Shown: positions 8,151 to 16,498 of the stretch, one piece after another
Position numbering within the stretch: the stretch's first letter is position 1
How the letters are laid out: every line of letters starts with the position of its first letter
Source: DASSKO01 sp035690425
GTDB taxonomy: Bacteria; Actinomycetota; Actinomycetes; Propionibacteriales; Nocardioidaceae
NCBI GenBank assembly: GCA_035690425.1
Contig: DASSKO010000022.1
Span: forward strand, 1 to 37,364
DNA: 37,364 bases
Direction: 5' to 3'
Notes under the pieces: generated by a model
Told to the model about the DNA's origin: nothing
The model's input: the letters and a program-made list of their open reading frames with translations, nothing else
The model's database searches: none
Program-made: the position numbers and the translations under genes

Positions 8151-8401
8151 CACCCCCGTGAGTTCCACTGGTACCACCACTGTCTACGGGGCACGGGCGT
8201 CCTGCCGTTCGTCCCTCGGTTGGCTCGCCGCAGGGATGGCATTCTTGGCCGACACCAAGGCGCGCGGGCCGCACGTGATCGATCCGATCGGCACCTCGCT
8301 GGCCGAGGTGCCGACATCCTGGATGAGCCGCACTCGCCGCATCCCTCGGCCACACACGCCGACGAATCACATAGTGAACCCGACCACGTCGCTCCCAAAC
8401 C

Positions 8402-9526
8402 ATGAGTTCCCGGGTTCGGGAACTAGGGATCACCATCGGCCACGGTCGCCCCGGTCGACGCAACGCCATCACCGATGTCCCCGGCGTCCGTGTTGGGCAG
8501 GTAACACTCATCGAGGGCGACGGTGCACTGGAGGTCGGTCGAGGTCCTGTTCGCACCGGTGTCACCGTCGTCATACCGCGCTCAGACCCGACGTGGGAGC
8601 AGCCGGTGTTTGCGGCCGCGCACATGCTCAACGGCAACGGCGAGTTGACGGGACTCGCCTGGCTGCGTGATAGCGGCCTGCTCATGTCACCGATCGCGAT
8701 CACCGCGACCCATTCCGTCGGCGTGGTACGAGACGCACTCATCATGGCCGAAGCAGCAGCTCGGCCGACAGGTGACCTATTTTGGCGCCTGCCGGTCGTG
8801 GCTGAGACCTGGGACGGAGTCCTCAACGACGTCAGTGGGAGCCACATACGCGCACACCACGTCATCCAGGCCCTCGACGGCGCCGTCGAGGGCGAGGTCG
8901 CCGAGGGCAACGTCGGAGGCGGCACCGGAATGATCTGTCACGGGTTCAAAGGGGGGACTGGGACGGCCTCACGCCACCTGCCCACCGAGGATGGTGGGCA
9001 CACGATCGGCGTACTCGTGCAGGCCAACCACGGGAGACGCGAGCGGCTGACGGTCGCCGGAGCGAACGTCGGCCGACTCCTCACCGGGGACGTCGTTCCG
9101 GAACCCGCCGTACCGAAACTTCCAGGAGGCCGATCGGGCGGGGGCTCAATCGTGGTGGTTATCGCGACCGACGCACCATTGCTGCCCCACCAGTGTGCTG
9201 CTCTTGCGCAGCGAGCGGGCCTCGGTGTCGGCCGCGTAGGTGGGGTCGGCGAGAACTGGAGCGGTGACGTGTTCGTCACCTTCTCAACAGGCAACCGGGA
9301 CCTGCCTAACGGCGACTACGGAGCAGAGGCCCCGCTCACTGTCTCCCTCACCATGGCCGCCAACGCTCATTTGGATCCCCTCTACGACTCGGTCATCGAG
9401 GCCACGGAAGAGGCCATCCTTAACGCATTGCTCGCCGCCGACACGATGACAGGACGGGACGGCATAGTCGCTCACGCTCTCGATGCAGATGTCCTTCTCG
9501 CCGCACTCGTGCAAGCGAGGCAATGA
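8402..9526 (+). CDS. P1 family (S58) aminopeptidase, DmpA/BapA type
   Basis: The product is 374 residues, the normal length for DmpA-type L-aminopeptidase/D-esterase/amidase or beta-aminopeptidase. These precursors cut themselves before a serine, which becomes the nucleophile. The sequence shows the entry motif NAITDVPGVRVGQVTL (21-36), GNVGGGTGMICHGFKGGTGT (169-188), the conserved Asn in VQANHG (Asn208), and the cleavage site GGRSGGGS with Ser249, followed by VVVIATDAPLLPHQ. All residues expected for processing are present. There is no signal peptide. It could remove N-terminal residues, including D- or beta-amino acids, from small peptides or amides. It sits near the GGT and transporter genes, consistent with one degradation route. 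No clear ribosome-binding site precedes the ATG. Confidence 0.88.
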   Translation: MSSRVRELGITIGHGRPGRRNAITDVPGVRVGQVTLIEGDGALEVGRGPVRTGVTVVIPRSDPTWEQPVFAAAHMLNGNGELTGLAWLRDSGLLMSPIAITATHSVGVVRDALIMAEAAARPTGDLFWRLPVVAETWDGVLNDVSGSHIRAHHVIQALDGAVEGEVAEGNVGGGTGMICHGFKGGTGTASRHLPTEDGGHTIGVLVQANHGRRERLTVAGANVGRLLTGDVVPEPAVPKLPGGRSGGGSIVVVIATDAPLLPHQCAALAQRAGLGVGRVGGVGENWSGDVFVTFSTGNRDLPNGDYGAEAPLTVSLTMAANAHLDPLYDSVIEATEEAILNALLAADTMTGRDGIVAHALDADVLLAALVQARQ

Positions 9527-9720
9527 CGGCCAAAAGCCTCTTCCGCTGGTGCGAACCCGAACCGCAACACCGTCGGCGGATCCGCCGGCGCCCTGTAGGC
9601 CATCAGGTCATCCCACGAAGCGGCATCAACCACGTGAGACGGCGTTGCCCACCCTCGTCGCCAGGAGCGACGAGGTTTCGGCCAGTAAACGACCAACCAG
9701 CCCTTCTGGCTCAAGACAGT
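9527..9720. other. Gap between peptidase and tRNA
   Basis: No gene is recognisable. Short open frames on both strands look like chance frames of GC-rich DNA. If the accessory region is an integrated island, its right end should lie here, beside the tRNA 3' end. Confidence 0.35.
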
Positions 9721-9762
9721 CGAAGGGCCCTGACCAGCGTTTGTGCTGGTCAGGGCCCTTCG
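9721..9762 (-). terminator. Perfect 18-bp hairpin behind tRNA-fMet
   Basis: The arms 9721-9738 and 9745-9762 (CGAAGGGCCCTGACCAGC and its complement) pair without a mismatch around a 6-base loop. The hairpin starts 4 bases past the 3' end of the minus-strand tRNA. It lacks a long U tract but is very stable, so a terminator or processing signal is likely. Confidence 0.75.
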
Positions 9763-9766
9763 CTTG

Positions 9767-9840
9767 TAGCGGGGGCAGGATTTGAACCTGCGACCTCTGG
9801 GTTATGAGCCCAGCGAGCTACCGAGCTGCTCCACCCCGCG
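9767..9840 (-). tRNA. tRNA-fMet (anticodon CAT), initiator type
   Basis: The minus strand reads CGCGGGGTGGAGCAGC at the 5' end, an anticodon arm GGGCTCATAACCC and a T arm with GGTTCAAATCC. The gene is 74 bases including the discriminator A, and CCA is not encoded. Initiator features are visible: an unpaired first base (C1 opposite U72) and three consecutive G-C pairs in the anticodon stem. The 3' end points toward the accessory region. Confidence 0.95.
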
Positions 9841-9905
9841 TCGTTGTGTCTCCAACACTACGGGCCAGCGCCGCGGCAGGCAAATCGCGGCAGGGAGCGC
9901 AGGGC

Positions 9906-10862
9906 TCACAGCCACAACTGCAGCCGCACCACGGTGCCGTCCGGCATGGAGCGGATCTGCACCAGGTCGCAGAGCTGGTTCGCCATCCACAGCCCACGAC
10001 CTCGCGGCTGCGAGTCGTCAGGCGTGTTACGGCCGGCCAACGGGTCGTGCAGGATGCCGTTGTCCCGGACGTCGCAGATGAGCGCGTCAGCCTGCCTCCA
10101 CATCCGGAGCCAGCCAGCCCCGCCGCCGTGCAGCACGCTGTTGACGGCGACCTCGTGCACCGCCAGGGCCAGGTCGTCCAGCCGGTCGCCGCCGACGTGG
10201 GCGGCCGCCTGCCATCCCCAGACTGCCTGTCGTGCGGCCTCGATGTTCAGGCTGTCGAACTTGAGCAGACGAGCACCTGCCGGCGGCTCCGGGAGCTCGC
10301 CTCCCATCACCGAGTCCACGTAGTCCACGCCGCCGTACCGGGTGCTGCCTCGGTAGACCTCCTGCTCCACCAGCAACGGATGACTGCGCTGCGCGGCCTC
10401 GAGTACGTCGTCGTCGAGCCCGTCGAGATCGTAGGGGCAGCGCAGCCACAGCGGCACGTCCGGGCCGATGGCGATGTTGAGCAGCGCCTCGTGCACCTGG
10501 CACTCGTTGATCTCCGCCGACCGGCGCCCCGCCCAGATCGGCTCGCCCACGCCGCGCACAGGCACCCCGCTCATCGCCTCCTGCTCGACGAACCGCTTCC
10601 ACTGCGGGATGATCCGCGCGGGGTTGGCACCGAGCTTGGTCATGTCGACGTAGTGCACCTGCTCGGCAGCCGGGCCCAGCGCCGCCCGCATCGGCCACCA
10701 ATGGCTCTCGGGCACGGCCACCAGGACCGGCTCCCCCGCGGCGACTCCCTCGGCGACGAACGGGGCGGTGCCCGCCACAAAGTCCTCCAGGCCGCTCCAG
10801 AAGAGCGCCTCATGGCGGTACCCGTTGTGCAGATGCGCCTTCGTAGCCGACTCAATCGTCAT
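9906..10862 (-). CDS. MEDS-domain and RsbW-like ATPase regulatory protein
   Basis: The product is 318 residues from the ATG at 10862; the frame stays open further upstream but there overlaps the UPF0182 gene. Residues about 10-170 resemble the MEDS sensory domain (HEALFWSGLEDFVAGTAPFV, then GEPVLVAVPESH). Residues about 200-315 form a GHKL ATP-binding domain of the anti-sigma-factor type: LALAVHEVAVNSVLHGG carries the N box and DVRDNG the next motif, with RGRGLWMANQLCD as the glycine-rich lid. There is no phospho-acceptor histidine region, so it likely acts as a serine kinase or anti-sigma regulator, not a classical sensor kinase. It is the last gene of a minus-strand run from 15840. Confidence 0.82.
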   Translation of the reverse strand: MTIESATKAHLHNGYRHEALFWSGLEDFVAGTAPFVAEGVAAGEPVLVAVPESHWWPMRAALGPAAEQVHYVDMTKLGANPARIIPQWKRFVEQEAMSGVPVRGVGEPIWAGRRSAEINECQVHEALLNIAIGPDVPLWLRCPYDLDGLDDDVLEAAQRSHPLLVEQEVYRGSTRYGGVDYVDSVMGGELPEPPAGARLLKFDSLNIEAARQAVWGWQAAAHVGGDRLDDLALAVHEVAVNSVLHGGGAGWLRMWRQADALICDVRDNGILHDPLAGRNTPDDSQPRGRGLWMANQLCDLVQIRSMPDGTVVRLQLWL

Positions 10863-10956
10863 GCGACACCGCGGCACCGTGGTCAGGGATGGTGGCACCG
10901 TCTCCTTCTCCACCGCACAGAGTAGTTGCCCGGCGGGTTGGTGGAAAGGCTCGCGC

Positions 10957-13917
10957 TCAGCCGGAGGAGCCTTCGGTGGGAGTGGGTGCGCTGGTGGGAG
11001 TCCCTCGCGCCTGGAGACCTTGCTCGAACAGCGCACGGCCCTCCTCATACAGCCGGCTCCACTCCTGCAGATCGCCATCTCGCAGCGCCTGGTCGGCCTC
11101 CACGAACCGCTGCTGCGCCTGCGCGAGCAACTCGTCCGCGCTGGCACCGGCCGGTGGCGCCGTGGGCTCGTCGGTCGGCTCGCTCGACGGCTCGTCCGTC
11201 GGCTCGTCCGTCGGCGGCGGTGGCTCCGGCGTGGTCGACGGGTTGTCGTCGTCGATGCCGGACTCCTCACCGAGGACTCGGTCGAGAGCGTCACTGAGCG
11301 TGGCGCCGTAGCCGACGTTGTCGCCGAACGACGCCAACACGTAGGTGAGCACGGGATAGTTCCCCTCACCGGACGCACGCTGGGTGTACACCGGCTGGAC
11401 GTACAGCAACCCCTCCCCGACCGGCAGCGTGAGCAGGTTGCCGAAGCTCGCACTGGCGCCGCCGCGTTGGAACGGCAGCAACTGGGAGGCGATCTCGCTG
11501 TCGGAGTTGAAGGCGTTGGCGACCTGCCCGGGGCCAGGTATCTGCGTGTCGTTGGGCAGTTGCAGGATCTGCATCGTGCCGTACGCGTCGCTGGTCGCGT
11601 CGGCGTTGACCGCCATCATCGCGGCGAGGTTCTCCCTGTTCTGCGGCGTGAACACCGTGGTCAGCGAGAACGCCGCCTCCTCGGCGTCGGGCATCCGCAC
11701 CGACAGGTAGAACGGTGGCTGCGAGTTGCCGGGGTCCGAGGGATCCTCGGGCACGTTCCACCGGTCGTTGCCTTGGTAGAAGTCACCGGCGTCGGTCACG
11801 TGGTAGCGGGTCAGCATCTGCCGCTGCACCTTGAACAGGTCCTCGGGGTAGCGCAGGTGCTCCAGCAGTGGGGTCGGGATCTCGTCGCGGTCCTCGATGC
11901 TGTCGGGGAACACCTTGCGCCAGGCCTGCAGCACCGGGTCGCTCTCGTCCCAGGCGTAGAGGGTCACGGTGCCGTCGTAGGCGTCCACCACGGCCTTGAC
12001 CGAGTTGCGCATGTAGTTGATGTCGTCGTCCGGCTGTGCCGCGAACGCCCGGGTCTGGGTCAGGCTGTCGCTGGTCGCCTCCCCCAGCGACACCCGCGTC
12101 GACTGCGGGTAGGTGTTGGCGGTCGTGTAGCCGTCGACGATCCATACGATCCGTTCGTCGACCACCGCGGGGTAGGGGTTGCCGTCGACGGTCAGCCACG
12201 GCGCGACCTTCTCCACCCGCTGCCGCGGCTCGCGGTCGTAGATGATCGTTGACTTCTCGTTGACGCGTCCGGAGAGCAAGATGTTGGCCTCGCGGAACTT
12301 CAGCGCGTAGAGGACCTGGTGGAAGAACCCACCCACGTCGACGCCGCCCTTGCCGTCGTAGGTCGTCGTCCGGACGTCCTCCTCGTCGGTCTCCCCTGCG
12401 GGCAACTCGAGCTCGACGGGCTCGCTGCCCTCGGGAGCGCCCACGATCGAGTACGACGGACCGAGCTCGCCGTAGTAGACCCGGGGCTCGTAGGCACCGA
12501 ACTCCCCCGACGGCGGCCGCCCGGTGTCGGCCCACACCGGCTCGCCCTCGGCGTTTCGGCGCGAGCCGTAGGCAGCGATCATGCCGTAGCCGTGGGTGTA
12601 GACCGTGTGGTCGTTGTTCCAGTTGCGCTGGTCGGCGGGCAGGCCGGACAGGTCGAGCTCACGCAGTCCCACGACCATGTCGCGCTGCTCACCGTCGAGG
12701 GTGTAGCTGTCCACGTCGAGCGTCTGCGGCACCCGGTAGAACCCGCGCACCTGCTGCAGCTGCTCGAATGCGGGCGACACCAGCGTCGGGTCGAGCAGCC
12801 GGGTGCCGGGCAGCGCCTCGGCGTCATCACGCAGCTGCGCGGGGCTCAGCGAGGTCTCGGCGTCGTAGGCATCGACCTCGGCGTCCTGCACGCCGTACGC
12901 CGCTCGGGTCGCGGCGATGTTCTGCTCGATGTAGGGGGCCTCCTTGTCCGGCTCCGAGGGGCGGACCTGGAACTGCTGCACGATGAAGGGCCACAGGCCG
13001 CCCAGCAGCACCGCCGACAGCACCAGCATGCCGATCGAGAGCACCGGCAGCATCCACGTGCGCGCGATCACGTTGGCGAAGAACAGCAGCGCGCAAATGA
13101 TCGCGATCACGGTGAGGATGTTCTTGGCCGGGAGCTCGGCGTTGGCGTCGGTGAAGTGCACGCCGGTAAACAGGTTGCCGTCGTCGACCGCAAGCCCGTA
13201 GCGGTCCATCCAGTAGGCCCCCGCCCGCAGCAGCATGAACACACCGATGAGCACGGACAGGTGCACCTGGGCGGTGCCCGACACCTTCTCGGTCGGCGCC
13301 TGCAGCGAGATCCCGCCGTACAGGTAGTTGGTCAGCGCGACCGCCACCAGCGAGACGACGACGATCGCGAAACCGAAGCCGATCAGATAACGCAGGAAGG
13401 GATAGTCGAAGACGAAGAAGCCGATGTCGATTCCGAAGAACTCGTCGGAGGTGCCGAAGTCACCGCCGTTGCGCCACAGCAGAAACGTCTCCCACTGGGA
13501 GGCGGCGCTGGTGCCGCCGAAGAAGAACAGCGCGATGCCGAGACCGATCAGGATCAGCCGCCGGACCGGCTCCACGACGTCGCGGTAACGGTCCAGGCTG
13601 CGCTGGTCGGCTGAGAGCATCCGGTGCAGGGGGCGGGTGCGGTAGGCGATGACGACATTGGCCAGGACGATCGCGGACAGCAGGAGCCCGAACACCACGA
13701 ACAACAGCACCCGGGTGCCGATCATCGTGTTGAAGACCCCGGAGTGGTCGATCGCGTCGAACCACAACCGCTCGGTCCAGATGTCGGTGAAGGTCGACCC
13801 CAGGACCAGCAGCGCCAGCAGGACCGCGATCGTCGGGATCAGCGCACGCGGTGCCCTGGACCGTCGCTGTGGCGGCTGTGGCCCGAAGACCTTGCCTTCG
13901 TCGAAAAGTCCACTCAC
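10957..13917 (-). CDS. UPF0182 family large membrane protein
   Basis: The product is 986 residues, a typical length for UPF0182 (COG1615). The N-terminal third carries about seven transmembrane helices (for example ALIPTIAVLLALLVLGSTF and LILIGLGIALFFFGG). A large extracytoplasmic domain follows (about 310-880), with the conserved QLRDDAEALPGTRLLDPTLV and a later QLPNDTQIPGPGQVANAF. The C-terminus has a Pro/Thr/Glu-rich linker of TDEPTDEPSSEPTDEP type, then a helical segment (ADELLAQAQQRFVEADQALR). Function is unknown in the family. The start is GTG, 14 bases after the PPA1309 gene, so the two are probably cotranscribed. From memory its M. tuberculosis counterpart is Rv3193c, also beside a PDZ protease. 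Confidence 0.93.
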   Translation of the reverse strand: MSGLFDEGKVFGPQPPQRRSRAPRALIPTIAVLLALLVLGSTFTDIWTERLWFDAIDHSGVFNTMIGTRVLLFVVFGLLLSAIVLANVVIAYRTRPLHRMLSADQRSLDRYRDVVEPVRRLILIGLGIALFFFGGTSAASQWETFLLWRNGGDFGTSDEFFGIDIGFFVFDYPFLRYLIGFGFAIVVVSLVAVALTNYLYGGISLQAPTEKVSGTAQVHLSVLIGVFMLLRAGAYWMDRYGLAVDDGNLFTGVHFTDANAELPAKNILTVIAIICALLFFANVIARTWMLPVLSIGMLVLSAVLLGGLWPFIVQQFQVRPSEPDKEAPYIEQNIAATRAAYGVQDAEVDAYDAETSLSPAQLRDDAEALPGTRLLDPTLVSPAFEQLQQVRGFYRVPQTLDVDSYTLDGEQRDMVVGLRELDLSGLPADQRNWNNDHTVYTHGYGMIAAYGSRRNAEGEPVWADTGRPPSGEFGAYEPRVYYGELGPSYSIVGAPEGSEPVELELPAGETDEEDVRTTTYDGKGGVDVGGFFHQVLYALKFREANILLSGRVNEKSTIIYDREPRQRVEKVAPWLTVDGNPYPAVVDERIVWIVDGYTTANTYPQSTRVSLGEATSDSLTQTRAFAAQPDDDINYMRNSVKAVVDAYDGTVTLYAWDESDPVLQAWRKVFPDSIEDRDEIPTPLLEHLRYPEDLFKVQRQMLTRYHVTDAGDFYQGNDRWNVPEDPSDPGNSQPPFYLSVRMPDAEEAAFSLTTVFTPQNRENLAAMMAVNADATSDAYGTMQILQLPNDTQIPGPGQVANAFNSDSEIASQLLPFQRGGASASFGNLLTLPVGEGLLYVQPVYTQRASGEGNYPVLTYVLASFGDNVGYGATLSDALDRVLGEESGIDDDNPSTTPEPPPPTDEPTDEPSSEPTDEPTAPPAGASADELLAQAQQRFVEADQALRDGDLQEWSRLYEEGRALFEQGLQARGTPTSAPTPTEGSSG

Positions 13918-13931
13918 GCGTTCAGTCTCCC

Positions 13932-14453
13932 TCAGTCCTCGAGCGTGCCGTGCAGCAGCCGCACGAGCTCCGGTACCAGATCCGGGCCCTGCACCAGTGC
14001 ACCGTCATGGGTGCGAACGCGCAGGACACAGTGCTGAGTTCCGTCCCGCGACACCCCGACCGCCATCCGGACCTCCTGCCGGTCGGGATGACCGGCGGCG
14101 TACTCGCGCGCGGCGTCGGGATCGTCGGGCAGGCCGGCCTCTGCTTCGGTCGGCAGGGTCAGCCGCTCGAGTACGGCGGCGCAGCCGGTGACCTCGGCCG
14201 GCCACATGATCTGCTGGAGGGTGTCCTCCAGCGCCCGGTCGGCCGGCAGCTGCTCCTGCTCGACCGGGGTCAGGGTGCCCGCGGCAGCCGCCGCGTCGAT
14301 GCCGAGCTGCTCGGCCAGGGCCGGCTCACGCACGACGAGCTCGTCGGTCGGCACCAGCGCGTAGAGCCTGGGCGGCGCGTCCCAGCCCGCCGCGTGGGCA
14401 TGCGCCTCCACCTCCACGACGGCCTGCGCCAGGGGGCTGGGGGTGTCGGTCAC
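13932..14453 (-). CDS. PPA1309 family protein, function unknown
   Basis: The product is 173 residues, soluble and acidic. Recognisable family features are RLYALVPTDELV near the start, EQEQLPADRALEDTLQQIMW in the middle and HCVLRVRTHDGALVQGPDLV near the end. Actinobacterial PPA1309 proteins regularly lie between the PDZ protease and UPF0182 genes, as here. The tight spacing (36 bases from the protease gene, 14 to UPF0182) supports one operon and perhaps a shared envelope role. No active-site motif is visible. Confidence 0.85.
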   Translation of the reverse strand: MTDTPSPLAQAVVEVEAHAHAAGWDAPPRLYALVPTDELVVREPALAEQLGIDAAAAAGTLTPVEQEQLPADRALEDTLQQIMWPAEVTGCAAVLERLTLPTEAEAGLPDDPDAAREYAAGHPDRQEVRMAVGVSRDGTQHCVLRVRTHDGALVQGPDLVPELVRLLHGTLED

Positions 14454-14489
14454 GTGCTCTCTCCTCGGTCGAGCGGTGGTCGTGGGGCG

Positions 14490-15572
14490 TCAGGCGGTGC
14501 AGGCGAGTACGCCGTCCTCGGGGCCGGCGTCGGGATCGTCCGCCAGCGCCTCGACCGCCGTACGCGCCTGGTCCAGGTTCGAGACGCGCACCAGGTTGAT
14601 CTCGTCCGCGTCGTCGGCCCGGACGGCCTCGTCACAGTTCTGCGCCGGCACCAGGAATACGTCGGCGCCGGCCTCGTTGGCCCCGGCGATCTTCTGCTGG
14701 ATGCCGCCGATGGGGTCGACCTCGCCGTCCACGTCGATCTCACCGGTACCGGCGATGTGCAGGCCACCCGTCAACGCGCCCGGAGTCAGCTTGTCGATGA
14801 TGGCCAGGGAGAACATCAGCCCGGCGCTGGGCCCGCCGATCTGGTTGCCGAGCTCGATGTCGACGTCGAAGGGCAGGTCGGGCTCCTCCGCGATCTGGAT
14901 GCCCACGATGGTGCGGCCGGCGTCGTCGGGAGCAGTGCCGGTGGGCGTCGTGACCGTGGTGCGCTTGCCGTCGCGGCGCACGGTCAGAGTGGCCTGCTCG
15001 CCGGGCTCGACCGCCTGGAGCAGCTCGGCGACCTCGCTGGCCTCGGACACCGCCTCGCCGCCGACCTCCAGGATCACGTCGCCTGCGCGCAGGTGTCCCT
15101 GCGCCGGCGCGTCCTCGAGCACCTCCACCACGGTGACGTCGAACGAGATGTCGTAGCCCAGCTCGCTCAGCGCGGCCGCCGCTGCCTCGTGCTGGGAGGT
15201 CGTCATCTCCACCGAGCTCTGCTGCTGCGCCTCCTCGACCGACTGCGAGGGCGGATAGATCACCTCGCGTGGCAGCACCGCCTGGTCGGGATCGAGCCAG
15301 GCGCCGATCGCCTCGCCGATCGACAGGTCGGCGTCGGGCGAGGTCACGGACACGGTGGTGAGGTCGAGCTGCCCTTTGGTGGGGTAGACCTTTGCGTCAC
15401 CGATGGCCACGATCTCCCGACCGTCCACCTCGGCGAGGGTGTCCTGCACGGGCCCGGGCTGCATCGTGACGTAGGGCACCGGGCGCAGCGCAGCGACGCA
15501 GACCAGCGCGATGAGCAGCAGCCCCGCCGCGACCAGGGTGAGGGTGCGCCGTGTCATCCGAGCACCCGTCAT
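14490..15572 (-). CDS. Membrane-anchored PDZ/Lon-like serine protease (YlbL family)
   Basis: The product is 360 residues. One N-terminal helix (about 9-30, TLTLVAAGLLLIALVCVAAL) anchors it, with the rest outside the membrane. A PDZ domain lies around 140-200 (DAPAQGHLRAGDVILEVGG), and a Lon-type (S16) protease domain follows. The catalytic pair is visible: Ser249 in GGPSAGLMFSLAI and Lys294 in GGIQQKIAGANEAGADVF. There is no ATPase domain, as usual for this family. An alternative start is Met6. It lies 13 bases after a small membrane protein gene and before PPA1309 and UPF0182. The family is linked to cell-envelope protein quality control; the substrate here is unknown. Confidence 0.93.
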   Translation of the reverse strand: MTGARMTRRTLTLVAAGLLLIALVCVAALRPVPYVTMQPGPVQDTLAEVDGREIVAIGDAKVYPTKGQLDLTTVSVTSPDADLSIGEAIGAWLDPDQAVLPREVIYPPSQSVEEAQQQSSVEMTTSQHEAAAAALSELGYDISFDVTVVEVLEDAPAQGHLRAGDVILEVGGEAVSEASEVAELLQAVEPGEQATLTVRRDGKRTTVTTPTGTAPDDAGRTIVGIQIAEEPDLPFDVDIELGNQIGGPSAGLMFSLAIIDKLTPGALTGGLHIAGTGEIDVDGEVDPIGGIQQKIAGANEAGADVFLVPAQNCDEAVRADDADEINLVRVSNLDQARTAVEALADDPDAGPEDGVLACTA

Positions 15573-15585
15573 GTCCGGAACCGTC

Positions 15586-15840
15586 TCACCGCCGGTCGTC
15601 GTGCTGTGGAGCGGACATGCCCCGGCGTACGGCGACGCCGGTCACGGGCCCGAGCGGCGCTGGACCGACCCGCTTGCCCGCGGCGGGGTGCGGTTTGACC
15701 ATCGCGGCGGCGAACCGCTCGTAGGCCTCGTCGGAGTCGCGTTGGCTGGGCTCGCGCTCGGGCCGGCCCGCGAAGGCCGCCCACACCATCGCCACCAGCG
15801 TCGCAGCCGCCGGGAAGGCCAACCACCAGAGGATCTCCAC
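15586..15840 (-). CDS. Small one-helix membrane protein, conserved hypothetical
   Basis: The frame encodes 84 residues from a GTG start. Residues 1-24 form one hydrophobic helix (WWLAFPAAATLVAMVWAAFA). The rest is a charged cytoplasmic tail containing RDSDEAYERFAAAMVKP and a basic, proline-rich end. It precedes the PDZ protease by 13 bases on the same strand and so is likely the first gene of that operon. Small proteins of this shape occur beside this protease in related genomes as I recall. No function can be given. Confidence 0.65.
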   Translation of the reverse strand: MEILWWLAFPAAATLVAMVWAAFAGRPEREPSQRDSDEAYERFAAAMVKPHPAAGKRVGPAPLGPVTGVAVRRGMSAPQHDDRR

Positions 15841-15896
15841 GGTGACAGGTTAAGGGGCGAGTGGCGCATGCCCCAACACGCCGCTCCCGCTAGCCA

Positions 15897-15959
15897 CCTA
15901 TTGGCACGGGGTGGCCCCGTGCCAAACCTATTGGCACGGGGTGGCCCCGTGCCAATAGG
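15897..15959. repeat. Tandem pair of 25-bp palindromes, probable terminator
   Basis: The palindrome TTGGCACGGGG-TGG-CCCCGTGCCAA occurs at 15901-15925 and again at 15931-15955, as a direct repeat with a 30-bp period. The second copy extends to a 15-bp stem (15927-15941 with 15945-15959). The pair lies just past the moaE stop codon and before the small membrane-protein gene, both on the minus strand. It probably ends moaE transcription. A duplicated exact palindrome may also be a REP-like intergenic element. Confidence 0.75.
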
Positions 15960-15980
15960 GCGGGTTGGGAGGTCACCCAG

Positions 15981-16418
15981 TCAGGGCGTGCCGACCCACT
16001 CGTCGCCGCCGTCGGCGAAGACCTGGTGCTTCCAGATCGGCACCGTGGCCTTGAGGTCATCGATGAGCATTCGGCAGGCGTCGAAGGCGGCGCCACGGTG
16101 GGCGCAGGAGACCGCCGCGACGACGGCGAGGTCGCCCACGGCGAGCGACCCGACGCGGTGCACCGCCGCGAGACCGAGCACCGGATGGGTGGCACACACC
16201 TGCACTGCCACCTGCCGCAGCACGTCCGTCACCGTGGGGTGCGCGGAGTAGTCCAGCCGCTGCACGCCGCGGTCGTCATCGTGGTCGCGCACCACGCCGA
16301 CGAAGGTGGCGACGCCACCGGCCGCGGGATCGGAGACGGCATGCAGCACCTCGTCGACCGAGAGCGGTGCGTCCTTGATCTCGAGGAGTCTGATCTGCTG
16401 GTCGCGGGAGTCCACCAC
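15981..16418 (-). CDS. moaE: Molybdopterin synthase catalytic subunit MoaE
   Basis: The product is 145 residues from a GTG at 16418, or one codon later at a second GTG. The frame remains open further upstream, but that part overlaps the divergent DUF2342 gene. Family landmarks are DAPLSVDEVLHAVSDPAAGG and FVGVVRDHDDDRGVQRLDY at the N-terminus, then HRVGSLAVGDLAVVAAVSCA, HRGAAFDACRMLIDDLK and VPIWKHQVFADGGDEWVG. MoaE pairs with MoaD to put two sulfurs into precursor Z, forming molybdopterin. No moaD or other molybdenum-cofactor gene is nearby, so its partner must be elsewhere. Confidence 0.92.
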   Translation of the reverse strand: MVDSRDQQIRLLEIKDAPLSVDEVLHAVSDPAAGGVATFVGVVRDHDDDRGVQRLDYSAHPTVTDVLRQVAVQVCATHPVLGLAAVHRVGSLAVGDLAVVAAVSCAHRGAAFDACRMLIDDLKATVPIWKHQVFADGGDEWVGTP

Positions 16419-16498
16419 ATCCGCACTGTATCCGTGCTGTGGGCGCCAGTGCGCTCCCGCACCCGTCGGCAGCCGCTCTGGCCCCCGGGGCACCGCGA

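Noticed and set aside
10863..11453. N-terminal extension of the MEDS/ATPase protein
   Set aside because: The added part is Arg/Thr/Pro low-complexity and overlaps the UPF0182 C-terminus in another frame.
12319..13614. A long plus-strand open frame inside UPF0182
   Set aside because: It is the complement frame of a well-supported membrane protein; composition (His/Arg/Val/Gly-rich) is typical of an antisense shadow.
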